DNA of 64,000 nt, from assembly GCF_009827495.1 (NCBI RefSeq), contig NZ_WTZA01000001.1:1686001-1750000 (forward strand), in the 5' to 3' direction. This document shows positions 25,693 through 35,555 of this stretch, one piece after another. Made by a program: the position numbers and the translations under genes. Position 1 is the first letter of the stretch. Every line of letters starts with the position of its first letter. The notes under the pieces were generated by a model. It was not told the DNA's origin, made no database searches, and saw nothing but the letters and a program-made list of their open reading frames with translations. Source of the DNA: Tsuneonella aeria (GTDB lineage: Bacteria > Pseudomonadota > Alphaproteobacteria > Sphingomonadales > Sphingomonadaceae).

Positions 25693-27158
25693 AGACCGCA
25701 TTCGCCGCAATCGCCGCGATCGCCCTTGCGGGCACGGCGCTGACCGCCGCCCCCGCCGCCGCGCAGGACGGGCTCCACGCCGGTTCGATCGAAGTGCCGG
25801 TGAACAAGAGCCAGGTCGTATCCGCCGACCGCGCCATCGCCCGCGCGATGGTGGGTAACGCCGAAGTCGCCGATGTGCTGCCGATCTCCGAACGGTCGGT
25901 CTATGTCCTCGGCAAGAAATTCGGCACCACCAGCCTCACCCTCTACGACCGCGCCAACCGCGTGATCGCGGTGATGGACGTGGAGGTTGGCCCCGACGTG
26001 GAAGGCCTGCGCACGCAGATGGCCGACCTTGTCCCCGGCCAGCCGATCGAGGCACGCATTTCGGCCGGCAATCTGCTGCTGACCGGCATGGTCAACGATC
26101 CCGGCGCCGCCGCGCGCGCCGCGCAGCTGGCCAAGGCATATGCCGGGGACCAGGTCATCAACATGATCACCATCGGCGGCAGCCAGCAGGTGATGCTGGA
26201 GGTCAAGTTCGCCGAAGTGAACCGCCAGATCGGCGAAAAGCTGCAGATCAGCGGCTTCGGCATTTCGGACAACGGCACGTTCCGCGGCGCGCTGGGCGAA
26301 GGGGCCAGCCTGAATGCCGAAGACGGGCTGAAGCTGGGCGCCATCTCCGATGCGTTCGGCATCATCAGCAAGGCGTTCAGCATCGGATCGCTGAACCTCG
26401 ACGCCACGCTGGACGTGCTGGAGCGCAAGGGCCTGTCCAAGACCCTGGCCGAACCGACGCTGGTGGCGCTTTCGGGCGAGCGGGCATCGTTCCTGGCCGG
26501 CGGCGAGTTTCCCATTCCCGTTGCCCAGAGCAGCGGCGGGGGCGACGGCGGCGGCCAGGCGATCACCGTGGAATTCAAGCCCTTCGGCGTCAGCCTGGGC
26601 TTCACCCCCACGGTGCTGGGCGACGGCGTGATCAGCCTGGTGGTGGAACCGGAAGTCAGCTCCATCGATTCCAGCGCCTCGGTCACGGTCAACGGGCTTA
26701 CCGTGCCGGGCCTGCAGACCCGCCGGGCCAGCACCACGGTGGAACTGCGCGACGGCGAAAGCTTCGCCATCGCCGGCCTGCTGCGCCGGGATTTCCAGAC
26801 CACGGTCCGCCAGCTGCCCCTGCTGGGCAATATCCCGATCCTGGGCGCGCTGTTCCGTTCCAGCGGGTTCCAGCGCGGCGAGACGGAATTGATGATCGTC
26901 ATCACCCCGCGCCTGGTCGCCCCGCTGCGGCCCAGCCAGGTGCGCCTGCCGACGGACCGGATCGCCGATCCGCTGCCCAGCGACGTGCTGACGACCGGGG
27001 ACAGCTATCGCCCGATCCCGCTCGCCCCGCAGCCCGGCGCCATGCCGGTGGATGCGGCATCCGCCGGCGGCGCGCCCATCGCGTCCGCGCCGGCCACCAC
27101 CCCGCTGCCCGCCGCTGCCCGTGCAGCCACCGGGGAAGGAGACGGATATGACTTCTAG
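25689..27158 (+). CDS. cpaC: Tad pilus secretin CpaC (RcpA)
   Basis: Outer-membrane secretin of 489 residues. A signal peptide ends near AAAQ-D (~26). The N-terminal pilus/secretin domain spans ~28-100, a BON-like segment lies at ~105-155, and the GspD-type secretin core at ~180-420 contains VEFKPFGVSLGFTPTV and the LPLLGNIPILGALFRS motif. A Pro/Ala-rich tail follows. It overlaps the next gene by 11 bases. Confidence 0.95.
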   Translation: MKTAFAAIAAIALAGTALTAAPAAAQDGLHAGSIEVPVNKSQVVSADRAIARAMVGNAEVADVLPISERSVYVLGKKFGTTSLTLYDRANRVIAVMDVEVGPDVEGLRTQMADLVPGQPIEARISAGNLLLTGMVNDPGAAARAAQLAKAYAGDQVINMITIGGSQQVMLEVKFAEVNRQIGEKLQISGFGISDNGTFRGALGEGASLNAEDGLKLGAISDAFGIISKAFSIGSLNLDATLDVLERKGLSKTLAEPTLVALSGERASFLAGGEFPIPVAQSSGGGDGGGQAITVEFKPFGVSLGFTPTVLGDGVISLVVEPEVSSIDSSASVTVNGLTVPGLQTRRASTTVELRDGESFAIAGLLRRDFQTTVRQLPLLGNIPILGALFRSSGFQRGETELMIVITPRLVAPLRPSQVRLPTDRIADPLPSDVLTTGDSYRPIPLAPQPGAMPVDAASAGGAPIASAPATTPLPAAARAATGEGDGYDF

Positions 27159-27414
27159 ACTGCGCCTGCTGGTGCTGGCCGCCGCGCTGCCGATGATGGC
27201 CGCGTGCGAACACAACTATCCCGGCCCCGCCGCATCCAACTTCGGCGATGCCAACCGGATGACGATGGCCGCGCAAGTGGTGAACCCCGATCCGCAGTAC
27301 GACACGCTGAACCCGCCCACCAGCGGCGAACACGCGGGCCAGGCGGCCGAACGCTATCGCACCGACAAGGTGAAGCAGCCGGTTCGCGAGACCACGTCTT
27401 CGGGCCCGAACTAA
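27148..27414 (+). CDS. Small lipoprotein in the CpaD position of the Tad operon
   Basis: An 88-residue lipoprotein with signal ending in lipobox MAAC (Cys20). A full CpaD/RcpB is about 200-230 residues and ends with an N-F-G-C-A-x-x-x-N-x-x-x-x-V-x-N-P-type segment. Here only NFGDANRMTMAAQVVNPDP and an ERYR segment follow the lipid anchor, resembling the CpaD C-terminus without the rest. It may be a shortened CpaD that assists the secretin. GAAGGAGACGG supplies the ribosome site. No other cpaD candidate is in the operon. Confidence 0.7.
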   Translation: MTSRLRLLVLAAALPMMAACEHNYPGPAASNFGDANRMTMAAQVVNPDPQYDTLNPPTSGEHAGQAAERYRTDKVKQPVRETTSSGPN

Positions 27415-27425
27415 GGGAGTGAGAA

Positions 27426-29075
27426 ATGAACTGGCGGCCGGGCAATCCATGGCGTGACGAAGGCGGCGCGGTTGCCGCCACCTACGCCATCGCGCTGATG
27501 GGCCTGATCGTCGTGGCCGGGGTGGGCTATGACTACAGCCGCATGGTTTCGCTCGACAGCGAATTGCAGAACGCCGCCGACCAGGCCGCCCTCGCCGCCG
27601 TGACCCAGCTCGACCGCCAGAGCGGCGCCTGCGAACGCGCATCGAACGCGGCGGTGGGCCTTCTCCGCAACCTCACCATGCTGTCCAACGACGGGCGCGG
27701 CAACCAGGTCACCGTCACCGGCGAAACCGCCTGCGATGCCACCGGGACGATCCGGTTCTTCCAGGACAAGGACAAGACGATCCCCGCCCTGACCGACGAA
27801 GCCGCCCGCTTCGTCGAAGTGTGGGTCAACCCGCGCGAGGCGTTCTATGCGCTGACCCCGGTGATGGCGAACTTCAACGGGTCAGGCGATCTCCACGCCG
27901 CGGCGCTCGCCGGCATGGGTTCGGCGATCTGCCGCGTCCCCCCGCTGATGATCTGCAACCCGGTGGAGCCGGCGGCGAACAAAAACACGATGCTCGATTT
28001 CGATGCGGAAAGCCACGTGGGCGACGGCATCAAGCTGGTCGCCAACGACAGCTACACCCCCGGCGCATTCGGCTTCCTGCAGACCGAATTCGGCACCGGC
28101 GCCAACGGGCTGCTCGCCGCGCTCGGCTGGGACGTGCGCGGCGGCGACTGCGTCTCGGTCGAAGGGGTGGAAATCAAGAACGGCATGGACGCCAGCGTGC
28201 TCGACGGGATCAACGTCCGCTTCGACATTCCGGGGCCCGGGCAGTTCTGCCCTTCCATCGACGGCATCACCGGCGTCTGCTCCCCCTCCGTCAGCGTGCG
28301 CAAGGACATGACGCGCAACAATTCCGACAACTGGAAGGTGCACGAAGGCAATAGCGGGAACTTCAATACCGAGGCCTACCGCCCGACTGCGGCGGCGACC
28401 TACGATGCGCTGTACGGCGCCGGCACCACGCCCCTCATCATGGGGCATCCGCGCGACCTGTGCCATGCGTGGAGCAACAACGGCAACTGCGCCAACGGCC
28501 GCACCGGCGACGGGCAGTGGGACATCAACGCTTACTGGCGATCGAACTTCGGCGGATCGAACTACGGCTCGCAGATCGACCCCAGCGTCTATGGCCCGTT
28601 CCCGCCGGGACAGGGCTATCCTTCCCGCTACCAGGTCTATCGCTGGGAGGCGGACCAGCTGCTGGCCGAAAGCCTCTATGGCATGGGGATCAAGGACGCC
28701 GGCGGCGGCCAGAAAGCCTATGCCCAGCCGCAGGAGGGGCATTCCCTTGCGCTCGACGAAGCGCCCTGGGGCCTGGTGCCCGGCAGCGGGCTCGACCGGC
28801 GCCGGATCAGCGTGGCGGTGCTGAACTGCAACGCCCTGCGGGCCAAGTACGGCAACAGCCTCAACAACCGCGAGCTGGAGGTGCCGACCTGGATCGACGT
28901 GTTCCTGGTCGAACCGTCGCAGAGCCGCGGCAAGTGCCAGGGCAAGGACTGCAACACCGTCTACACCGAAAAGTTCGACGTGTACGTCGAGCTGATCGAA
29001 CGGACCGACATCGGCGGGGACAACGGCTCCGCCGCGCAGACGATACGGCGCGACGTGCCGTACCTGATCCAGTGA
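27426..29075 (+). CDS. tadG: TadG-like pilus assembly/minor pilin protein
   Basis: A 549-residue protein with the TadG N-terminal signature: GGAVAATYAIALMGLIVVAGVGYDYSRM-type helix (residues ~14-40), then ELQNAADQAALAAV. The large periplasmic part has many paired cysteines (for example CRVPPLMICNP and the C-terminal CQGKDCNTVY), suggesting disulfides. TadG-type proteins are thought to anchor or tip the pilus. GGGAGTGAGAA gives a good ribosome site; the stop overlaps the next GTG. Confidence 0.88.
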   Translation: MNWRPGNPWRDEGGAVAATYAIALMGLIVVAGVGYDYSRMVSLDSELQNAADQAALAAVTQLDRQSGACERASNAAVGLLRNLTMLSNDGRGNQVTVTGETACDATGTIRFFQDKDKTIPALTDEAARFVEVWVNPREAFYALTPVMANFNGSGDLHAAALAGMGSAICRVPPLMICNPVEPAANKNTMLDFDAESHVGDGIKLVANDSYTPGAFGFLQTEFGTGANGLLAALGWDVRGGDCVSVEGVEIKNGMDASVLDGINVRFDIPGPGQFCPSIDGITGVCSPSVSVRKDMTRNNSDNWKVHEGNSGNFNTEAYRPTAAATYDALYGAGTTPLIMGHPRDLCHAWSNNGNCANGRTGDGQWDINAYWRSNFGGSNYGSQIDPSVYGPFPPGQGYPSRYQVYRWEADQLLAESLYGMGIKDAGGGQKAYAQPQEGHSLALDEAPWGLVPGSGLDRRRISVAVLNCNALRAKYGNSLNNRELEVPTWIDVFLVEPSQSRGKCQGKDCNTVYTEKFDVYVELIERTDIGGDNGSAAQTIRRDVPYLIQ

Positions 29076-29569
29076 CCCGCCGCTTCCGCCTCTTGGGCTG
29101 CGAAAGCGGGGCCGCGGCGGCGGAGCTCGCGCTGTGCCTCCCGATGGTCATGGCGCTGATGTTCGGCAGCTTCGAAGGCGGCAACTACATGCTGACCGAA
29201 CACAAGGTCATCAAGGGCGTCCGCGAAGGCGCGCGCTATGCCGCCCGCCTGCCGTTCGCGCACTTCGATTGCTCCAGCGGCGCTGTCTCCAACGCCGATG
29301 TGGAGGAAGATATCATCAACGTCACCCGAACGGGCCAGGCCGGGACCGGCGGCGCAGTGCGCGTCAGCGGGTGGGACGCGGCGGAAGTGAACGTGTCGGT
29401 CAGTTGCGACGACACGTGGAACAGCGGCCTGTACCGCGATTACGGCACGGCCCCGCGCGTCCTCGTATCCACCACGGTTCCCTATCCGTCGATCCTGGGC
29501 ACACTGGGCTTCGACACCAGCGGGGCGGTCGTGCGTGCGCAGGCCCAGGCGGCGGTGATGGGGGTATGA
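29072..29569 (+). CDS. tadE: TadE-like pseudopilin (first copy)
   Basis: A 165-residue minor pilin-like protein. The N-terminal segment GAAAAELALCLPMVMALMFGSFEGG (~13-37) is the TadE signature, with a possible prepilin-peptidase site before the Glu. The periplasmic domain has two cysteines. GTG overlaps the tadG stop and its own stop overlaps the following TadE gene (ATGA). Confidence 0.88.
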   Translation: MTRRFRLLGCESGAAAAELALCLPMVMALMFGSFEGGNYMLTEHKVIKGVREGARYAARLPFAHFDCSSGAVSNADVEEDIINVTRTGQAGTGGAVRVSGWDAAEVNVSVSCDDTWNSGLYRDYGTAPRVLVSTTVPYPSILGTLGFDTSGAVVRAQAQAAVMGV

Positions 29570-30195
29570 GGCTGCACCGCTTCCTCGCCCGTTTCCTGCG
29601 CGACCGCAGCGCGGCGTCGGCGGCCGAATTCGCGCTCGTCCTGCCGCCGTTCCTCCTGTTCCTGCTGGGCACGTTCGACGTCGGCCGGTTCATCTGGTTC
29701 GTGAACGAAAACGAGAAAGCCGCCCAGATCGGCGCCCGCTGGGCCGTCGCCACCAACTTCATCTGCGACGGGGTCGAGAACTGGAGCTTTGCCGTCCAGC
29801 AGAGCCCGCCGATCCTGCAGGGCGATACCGTCCCGCAGTCGGTGTTCCCGGGTGTCGCCTTCGCCGGCGGCAGCGCGACGGCCTGCACCTGCGCGCCGGG
29901 GGGCACCTGTTCCTTCCCGCTGACCGCGGACACCGCGGCGTTCAGCACGCTCGTGGGCCGCATGCAGGAGATCCAGCCGAGGCTGAGCGCCGACGACGTG
30001 AGCGTCGATTATGCCTGGTCCGGCCTTGGTTATTCCGGCGATCCCAACGGGCCCGACGTTGCGCCGATCGTCACGGTCCGGATCGACAATCTCGATTTCC
30101 GCCCCCTGTTCCTCGCGGGGCTCATCAGCCTGGGCATTCCTGGCGCGCAGTATTCGCTCACTATGGAAGACGGCGACGGCACGTACGCCAACTAG
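29566..30195 (+). CDS. tadF: TadE-like pseudopilin (second copy)
   Basis: A 209-residue TadE/TadF-type protein. The N-terminus ASAAEFALVLPPFLLFLLGTFDVG (~16-40) carries the helix and Glu of TadE family pseudopilins. A cysteine-rich loop (ATACTCAPGGTC) lies at about 103-114. TadE and TadF are processed like Flp by the prepilin peptidase and are needed for pilus assembly. The tadF label is positional only. Confidence 0.83.
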   Translation: MRLHRFLARFLRDRSAASAAEFALVLPPFLLFLLGTFDVGRFIWFVNENEKAAQIGARWAVATNFICDGVENWSFAVQQSPPILQGDTVPQSVFPGVAFAGGSATACTCAPGGTCSFPLTADTAAFSTLVGRMQEIQPRLSADDVSVDYAWSGLGYSGDPNGPDVAPIVTVRIDNLDFRPLFLAGLISLGIPGAQYSLTMEDGDGTYAN

Positions 30196-30202
30196 GACCG
30201 AC

Positions 30203-31396
30203 ATGACCAACATGACCTCAGCATTCCGTTCGATGAAGCGCACGTCGCAGGCCTTTCCCGCAGGCGTGGTTATCGTCGTGGCCCCGCCGTTCGCGGCGGC
30301 ACTGCGCGCAGGGGAAGGCGCGAGCCCGCTGGCCGACGCGGTCGTGCTCGAGCTCGATCCCGCCGCTCCGCTGGAATTGTCCGGGCTGGGCAACGCGCCC
30401 GTCGCGGTGGTGGAGGTCGATCCCGGAAGCGAGCCGTCGGTTTCGCGGATCATGGGCCTGCGCCTGCGCTACCCGGACCTGCCGGTCATCGCCGCGCTCG
30501 CCCGCGCCGACATCGCGACCACGCGGATGCTGGTGCGCGGCGGCATCCGGGACGTCGCCCAATTGCCCTTCGACCTCGACGATCTCGCCGCCCAGGTGAT
30601 GGATGTCGCGGCAGAGCAGGCGAGCGCACCCGGCCGGGCGAGCGCGTGCCCGCTGGTAGCCGTCATCGGCGCCACGGGCGGCTGCGGCGCGACCAGCGTG
30701 CTCACGCACCTCGCCGCGGCGATGGCGAAAGCTAATCCCGGCAGCCGCGGGGTGTGCCTGATCGATCTGGACCTCCAAAAGGGCACGGCCGCATCGTTCC
30801 TGGGCATCGAGCCGCAGGCGACGATCCAGGCCCTGATCGAGGCGGGCGGACGGCTCGACCGCGACCTGATGATGAGCGCGGTGACCGACAGCGGCCGCGG
30901 TTTCAGCTTCATCGCCGCGCCCGACGCCATCGCGCCGATCGACCGGCTGGATGTCGATCACCTGCTGGCCATCGTCACCCAGGCGCGGGCGGAGTTCGAT
31001 TACGTCCTCATCGACCTGCCCCCGCTGTGGGCGGACTGGACCCTGTCGCTGATCAACTGGACCGACAATGTCGTCCTCCTGACCGACACCGCCATTTCGA
31101 ACCTGCGCCAGGCGAAGCGCACCGCCAGCCTGCTTTCGAGCGTGGACGTGCCGGCGGAGCGGGTTTCGCTGGTGATCAACCGGATGGAACGCAAGCTGTT
31201 CGGCTCCACCAAGGTGGCGGAAATCGCCCGCGCCCTGGGCCGCGGCGATATCGTCACCATCGCCGATGCCGGCCCCGCCCTGCGCTCGGCCCAGGACCAG
31301 GGCGCATTGCTCCCGGCGATCCAGGGCAAGACGAAGTTCGGCGCCGATATCGAGCGGCTTGCGGACCACATCATCCAGGGGGCGACCCGCTCGTGA
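30203..31396 (+). CDS. cpaE: Pilus assembly ATPase-like protein CpaE (TadZ)
   Basis: A 397-residue MinD/ParA-superfamily protein with an N-terminal receiver-like domain (~18-135). TadZ/CpaE positions the pilus machine at the pole. The deviant Walker A region reads VIGATGGCGATS (~155-166) instead of KGGVGKT/S, so both signature lysines are missing, which fits the atypical, low- or non-hydrolysing state known in this family. DLDLQKGTA and DYVLIDLPP mark later motifs. Stop overlaps cpaF start. Confidence 0.9.
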   Translation: MTNMTSAFRSMKRTSQAFPAGVVIVVAPPFAAALRAGEGASPLADAVVLELDPAAPLELSGLGNAPVAVVEVDPGSEPSVSRIMGLRLRYPDLPVIAALARADIATTRMLVRGGIRDVAQLPFDLDDLAAQVMDVAAEQASAPGRASACPLVAVIGATGGCGATSVLTHLAAAMAKANPGSRGVCLIDLDLQKGTAASFLGIEPQATIQALIEAGGRLDRDLMMSAVTDSGRGFSFIAAPDAIAPIDRLDVDHLLAIVTQARAEFDYVLIDLPPLWADWTLSLINWTDNVVLLTDTAISNLRQAKRTASLLSSVDVPAERVSLVINRMERKLFGSTKVAEIARALGRGDIVTIADAGPALRSAQDQGALLPAIQGKTKFGADIERLADHIIQGATRS

Positions 31397-32793
31397 GCCC
31401 GTGGACACTCCGCAAGCCGACACGGATCGCGCCGGAACCGGAGATGCCGCAGCCGGCCGCCCATCCGGCGCAGGCGCAGACCCACGCGCTCGTCCCCGCC
31501 ACGGCCGAACATCGGGCGGCCGACCGCAAGCTGTCGCTCAAGGTCTCTATCCACCGCGCCCTCCTCGACAAGATCAATCTTGCCGCGCTGGACCAGTTGC
31601 CGCGCGCGCAGATCGAGCACGAAATCCGCGAGATCGTGCAGGAACTGCTGCAGGAACGGCGCGAGGCGCTGAACGCGGCGGAACGCGACGAGCTGACCAA
31701 GGAAGTGCTCGACGAACTGCTGGGCCTCGGCCCGCTCGAGCCCCTGCTGAAGGACGACGGGATCACCGACATCCTGGTGAACGGGCACCAGACCGTGTTC
31801 GTCGAACGTGGCGGCGTGCTGGAGCGCGTGCCCACGCGTTTCCAGGACGAAAAGCACCTGCTGCGCATCATCCAGAAAATCGTCAGCGCGGTCGGGCGCC
31901 GGATCGACGAAAGCTCGCCATTCGTCGACGCGCGCCTTGCCGACGGTTCGCGTGTCAACGCGATCATCGCGCCGCTGGCGATCGACGGTTCACTGCTGTC
32001 GATCCGCAAGTTCGCCAAGAAGCCGATCGGGATCGAGCGCCTGATCGAGCTTGGCAGCGTCCCCGAACCGATGGCCCGCGTGATGCACGCCATGGTCGGC
32101 ACCCGGCGGAACGTGCTGATCTCGGGCGGGACGGGTTCGGGCAAGACGACCCTGCTGAACGCCATGTCGTCCTATATCGACGAGCGCGAGCGGATCGTCA
32201 CGATCGAGGATTCGGCGGAACTCCAGCTTCAGCAGGAACACGTCGCCCGCCTGGAAACACGCCCCGCCAACATCGAAGGCCGGGGCGAAGTCAGCCAGCG
32301 CGACCTGGTCAAGAACGCCCTGCGCATGCGGCCGGACCGCATCATCATCGGCGAAGTCCGCGCCGGCGAGGCGTTCGACATGCTCCAGGCGATGAACACC
32401 GGTCACGACGGATCGATGACCACGGTGCACGCGAACACCCCGCGCGACGCGCTGAGCCGCATCGAGCAGATGATCGGCATGAGCGGGATCGAAATCTCGC
32501 CCGCGTCCGCCCGCGCGCAGATCGCCTCCGCCATCGACGTCGTAGTCCAGGTGGCGCGCCTTGCGGACGGGCGGCGGCGCGTGATCAGCCTGGCCGAGGT
32601 AACCGGCATGGAAAGCGCGACCATCACGATGCAGGAAATCTTCCGCTTCAAGGTGACCGGCCGGACCGAAAGCAACGAAGTCATCGGCCATTTCGAGGCG
32701 ACCGGCATCCGGCCCAAGCTGCTGCAGGACGCCGCGGCCAACGGGTTCGACCTGCCAGCAGATCTTTTCCGCCCGGAACTGACGTTCTCCTGA
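31393..32793 (+). CDS. cpaF: Tad pilus secretion ATPase CpaF (TadA)
   Basis: Cytoplasmic hexameric ATPase of 466 residues powering pilus extension and retraction. The N-terminal helical domain spans ~45-130. Walker A is GGTGSGKTT; an Asp box ([11 protein letters not shown]), Walker [12 protein letters not shown] and His boxes ([15 protein letters not shown]) are all intact. GTG start overlaps the cpaE stop. Confidence 0.96.
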   Translation: MSPWTLRKPTRIAPEPEMPQPAAHPAQAQTHALVPATAEHRAADRKLSLKVSIHRALLDKINLAALDQLPRAQIEHEIREIVQELLQERREALNAAERDELTKEVLDELLGLGPLEPLLKDDGITDILVNGHQTVFVERGGVLERVPTRFQDEKHLLRIIQKIVSAVGRRIDESSPFVDARLADGSRVNAIIAPLAIDGSLLSIRKFAKKPIGIERLIELGSVPEPMARVMHAMVGTRRNVLISGGTGSGKTTLLNAMSSYIDERERIVTIEDSAELQLQQEHVARLETRPANIEGRGEVSQRDLVKNALRMRPDRIIIGEVRAGEAFDMLQAMNTGHDGSMTTVHANTPRDALSRIEQMIGMSGIEISPASARAQIASAIDVVVQVARLADGRRRVISLAEVTGMESATITMQEIFRFKVTGRTESNEVIGHFEATGIRPKLLQDAAANGFDLPADLFRPELTFS

Positions 32794-33794
32794 TGCTCGA
32801 ACCGCTTCTCCGCATACTCGTCCTGCTCGCGATCTTCGCGTCGGTCTTCCTGTTGTCGCAGGTGGTGCTGGGCGCATTCTGGCGGAACCGCGCCCGGGTG
32901 GCGGCGGTCAACAAGCGGCTGCAGCTTCTGCGCCAGGGGGCCGACCGGGTGGAGATCGCCGCCCAGCTCCGCAAGAACGCGATCAGCGACTTTGAAGAAT
33001 TCCCCGGACCGATCGCCTCGGTCCTGCGCAGCCTGCAGCGGGCGCTGTTCGCCGCGGCGGTGCCGCTGAGCGTGGGCCAGCTCCTGTTCTGGATGGCGGT
33101 CGGTTTCACCCTGGTGAGCGTGGTGCTGCTGCTCGGCGCATCCTTCGCCGGGTTCCCGCTGACGGCCGGGGTGTTCCTGCTCGCCTTCGCGCTCGCCTTC
33201 GCGATGGCCGCGGGGCTGCCGGTGATCATCATCAACATGATCGGGCAGCGCCGGCGCAAGAAGATGGAGCAGCAGTTCCCGGTGTCGATCGACATCTTCG
33301 TGCGGGCGCTTCGGTCGGGCCACCCGGTTGCCGGCGCGATCACCCTGCTTACGACCGAGATGGAAGACCCCATCGGCAGCGAATTCGGCCTCGTCTCCGA
33401 CGAGGTCGCCTACGGCGCCGACCTGACCGATGCGCTCGACGCGATGGCCGAACGCTGGGACATGGAAGACATCCGCATGTTCGTCGTCAGTCTGGCCGTG
33501 CAGAGCGAGACGGGCGGCAACCTCGCCGAAATCCTCGAAAACCTTTCCACCATCATCCGCGCGCGGGCGAGCCTATACCTCAAGGTCCGCTCGCTCAGCT
33601 CCGAAGGGCGAATGACCGGGTGGATCCTCACCGTCCTGCCGGTGATCACGTTCGTCGGCATGTTCTTCGTCAATCCGGCGTTCTACCTCGACGTGGCGGG
33701 CGATCCGATCTTCATGTTCGGCCTGCCCACGATGATCGTCTGGTACTTCATCGGCGTCTTCTGGATCCGCAAGCTCGTGGACATCAAGGTTTAG
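32793..33794 (+). CDS. tadB: Tad pilus inner-membrane platform protein TadB
   Basis: A 333-residue membrane protein with a GspF-type (T2SSF) cytoplasmic domain (~165-290; QQFPVSIDIFVRALRSGHPV) and hydrophobic helices at ~7-27, 95-145 and ~285-325. It forms the inner-membrane platform with TadC. Its ATG shares one base with the cpaF stop. Confidence 0.94.
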   Translation: MLEPLLRILVLLAIFASVFLLSQVVLGAFWRNRARVAAVNKRLQLLRQGADRVEIAAQLRKNAISDFEEFPGPIASVLRSLQRALFAAAVPLSVGQLLFWMAVGFTLVSVVLLLGASFAGFPLTAGVFLLAFALAFAMAAGLPVIIINMIGQRRRKKMEQQFPVSIDIFVRALRSGHPVAGAITLLTTEMEDPIGSEFGLVSDEVAYGADLTDALDAMAERWDMEDIRMFVVSLAVQSETGGNLAEILENLSTIIRARASLYLKVRSLSSEGRMTGWILTVLPVITFVGMFFVNPAFYLDVAGDPIFMFGLPTMIVWYFIGVFWIRKLVDIKV

Positions 33795-33797
33795 GTC

Positions 33798-34790
33798 ATG
33801 ATTGAACTCGCCGCCCAGGACTCGACGGTCCGCGCGCTCCTGCTTCTCGGCATTTTCGGGATCGTCGCCGGGCTTTCGCTCCTGGCCCTGTTCTACGGCA
33901 ACCGCCGCATCGCCGTGCGCGGCCAGCTCGACCAGCTCTCGGCCAAGGGCATCATGCTGGGAGAAACGATCGGCAGCTCGCACACCGAAAGCCTGCGCAC
34001 CCGCGAAGCGCAGACCGCGTGGGCCCGGCTCGCCGCCGCGGTGGAGCGTGCCGGCCTCAACCTGACCGACACCAAGAGCGAGCGGCTGAGTTCGCTGCTG
34101 CGCCAGGCCGGCTTCCCCTCGCCCGCCGCACCGCGCGTCTTCACGCTGGTGCGGCTGGGGATGATCTTCGTCCTGCCCCTGCTCTATGTCGTCATCGCGT
34201 TTTCGGGCGACGATCCGCCGTCGTTCCTGAAGACGTATCTTGTGGGCTCAGTGCTCGCCCTGATCGGGCTCTACCTGCCCAATCTCTACATCCGGGCGCG
34301 GGCGGACCGGCGCAAGGAAGCCATCATCAACGGATTTCCGGACTGCCTCGATCTCCTGCTCGTCTGCGTGGAATCCGGCCTGGGGCTGGAAGCCGCGATG
34401 GACCGGGTGGGGCGCGAGATGGTGAATTCGCATCCGCTGGTCGCCGAGCTGCTGATGATCACGGTGCTGCAATTGCGGGCCGGCGCGACGCGCGACGAGG
34501 CGTTCCGGAAGCTCGCGGACGCGTCGGCGGTGGACGAGATTCGCGCCTTCACCACGCTCATCATCCAGTCCGACAAGCTGGGCACCAGCGTCGCCAACAC
34601 CTTGCGGGTCTATGCCGCCGAAATGCGCGAGAAGCGCCAGATGCGGGCCGAGGAGAAAGCGCACCGGTTGCCGGTGCTCATCTCCATCCCGCTGGTCGCC
34701 TGCATGCTGCCGACGATGATCGGCACGCTGATGCTGCCGGCCGCGGTGCTGATGGTTCGCAAGATCTTCCCGATGATGACTGGAGGCTGA
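33798..34790 (+). CDS. tadC: Tad pilus inner-membrane platform protein TadC
   Basis: A 330-residue partner of TadB. It has an N-terminal helix (~12-30), a middle pair (~110-155), a T2SSF domain with GFPDCLDLLLVCVESGLGLEAA (~170-280) and a C-terminal helix pair. It starts 3 bases after tadB. GGAGG at its end serves as the ribosome site of the next gene. Confidence 0.94.
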   Translation: MIELAAQDSTVRALLLLGIFGIVAGLSLLALFYGNRRIAVRGQLDQLSAKGIMLGETIGSSHTESLRTREAQTAWARLAAAVERAGLNLTDTKSERLSSLLRQAGFPSPAAPRVFTLVRLGMIFVLPLLYVVIAFSGDDPPSFLKTYLVGSVLALIGLYLPNLYIRARADRRKEAIINGFPDCLDLLLVCVESGLGLEAAMDRVGREMVNSHPLVAELLMITVLQLRAGATRDEAFRKLADASAVDEIRAFTTLIIQSDKLGTSVANTLRVYAAEMREKRQMRAEEKAHRLPVLISIPLVACMLPTMIGTLMLPAAVLMVRKIFPMMTGG

Positions 34791-34792
34791 CG

Positions 34793-35551
34793 ATGACACG
34801 TTCTCTGCGCCGCACCACTGCCGCCGCTTCGCTCGCCACGCTCGCGCTCGCGCTGGGCGGCTGCCAGGCGCTGGGCATCGGCGGAAACCGCATGGCGAGC
34901 GCGCCGGCCGCCGATGGGGAGATCGCCGCGCCGTTCGATTTCGGCGCCGAGCAACTGGCCGAAGGGCGCGAGGCGCTCCGCAAAGGGCATATCCCGGTGG
35001 CAATCGATTCGTTCATGCTCGCAAAGTCATTCCAGGAACATGCGCCGGCGGCCTACAACGGGCTCGCGGTGGCCTACAGCCGTCTGGGGCGCGAGGACCT
35101 GGCGGAGCGGTTCTTCCTGACAGCGGTCGCGCTTTCGCCCGAAGACAGCCGCTATCGATCAAACCTGGCGCTGTTCTATGTCCGCAGCGGCATTCCGCGC
35201 GTCGGCCAGGCGGCGCTTGCCGCGGCCGCGCCCGCCGCTACCCCCGCGCCCGCGCCCGCGCCAGACGTGCTGGTGGCGGAGACAACGGTTGTAAGCCCTG
35301 TCGTGCGCCAGCTGGCCGGCGGGATATCGGTGCAGGCGCCGCCCCGCCGAATCCAGCGCGTGTCTGCGGCGGAAGTCACGATCCGCGCCGCGGAGCCGGG
35401 CGCGCCCGCCCTGGCCACCAACCAGCGCCGCGCGGTGATCGAAGTCGGCGCCCGGTCGGCGCGCCCCGCGGTGCGCACGGTCACGGTGGCCAGCGTGCGG
35501 CCGGCGGCGCGCGTGCAGACATACCCGATCCGCATCCCGCTCGGCGAGTGA
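34793..35551 (+). CDS. tadD: TPR lipoprotein TadD
   Basis: A 252-residue lipoprotein with lipobox LGGC (Cys24). TPR-like helices at ~55-135 contain AAYNGLAVAYSRLGREDLAE and ALSPEDSRYRSNLAL-type repeats. The remaining half is Ala/Pro-rich with low complexity (~145-252) and is probably disordered. TadD is required for pilus biogenesis, likely as a secretin pilotin or scaffold. Confidence 0.87.
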   Translation: MTRSLRRTTAAASLATLALALGGCQALGIGGNRMASAPAADGEIAAPFDFGAEQLAEGREALRKGHIPVAIDSFMLAKSFQEHAPAAYNGLAVAYSRLGREDLAERFFLTAVALSPEDSRYRSNLALFYVRSGIPRVGQAALAAAAPAATPAPAPAPDVLVAETTVVSPVVRQLAGGISVQAPPRRIQRVSAAEVTIRAAEPGAPALATNQRRAVIEVGARSARPAVRTVTVASVRPAARVQTYPIRIPLGE

Positions 35552-35555
35552 CCGG

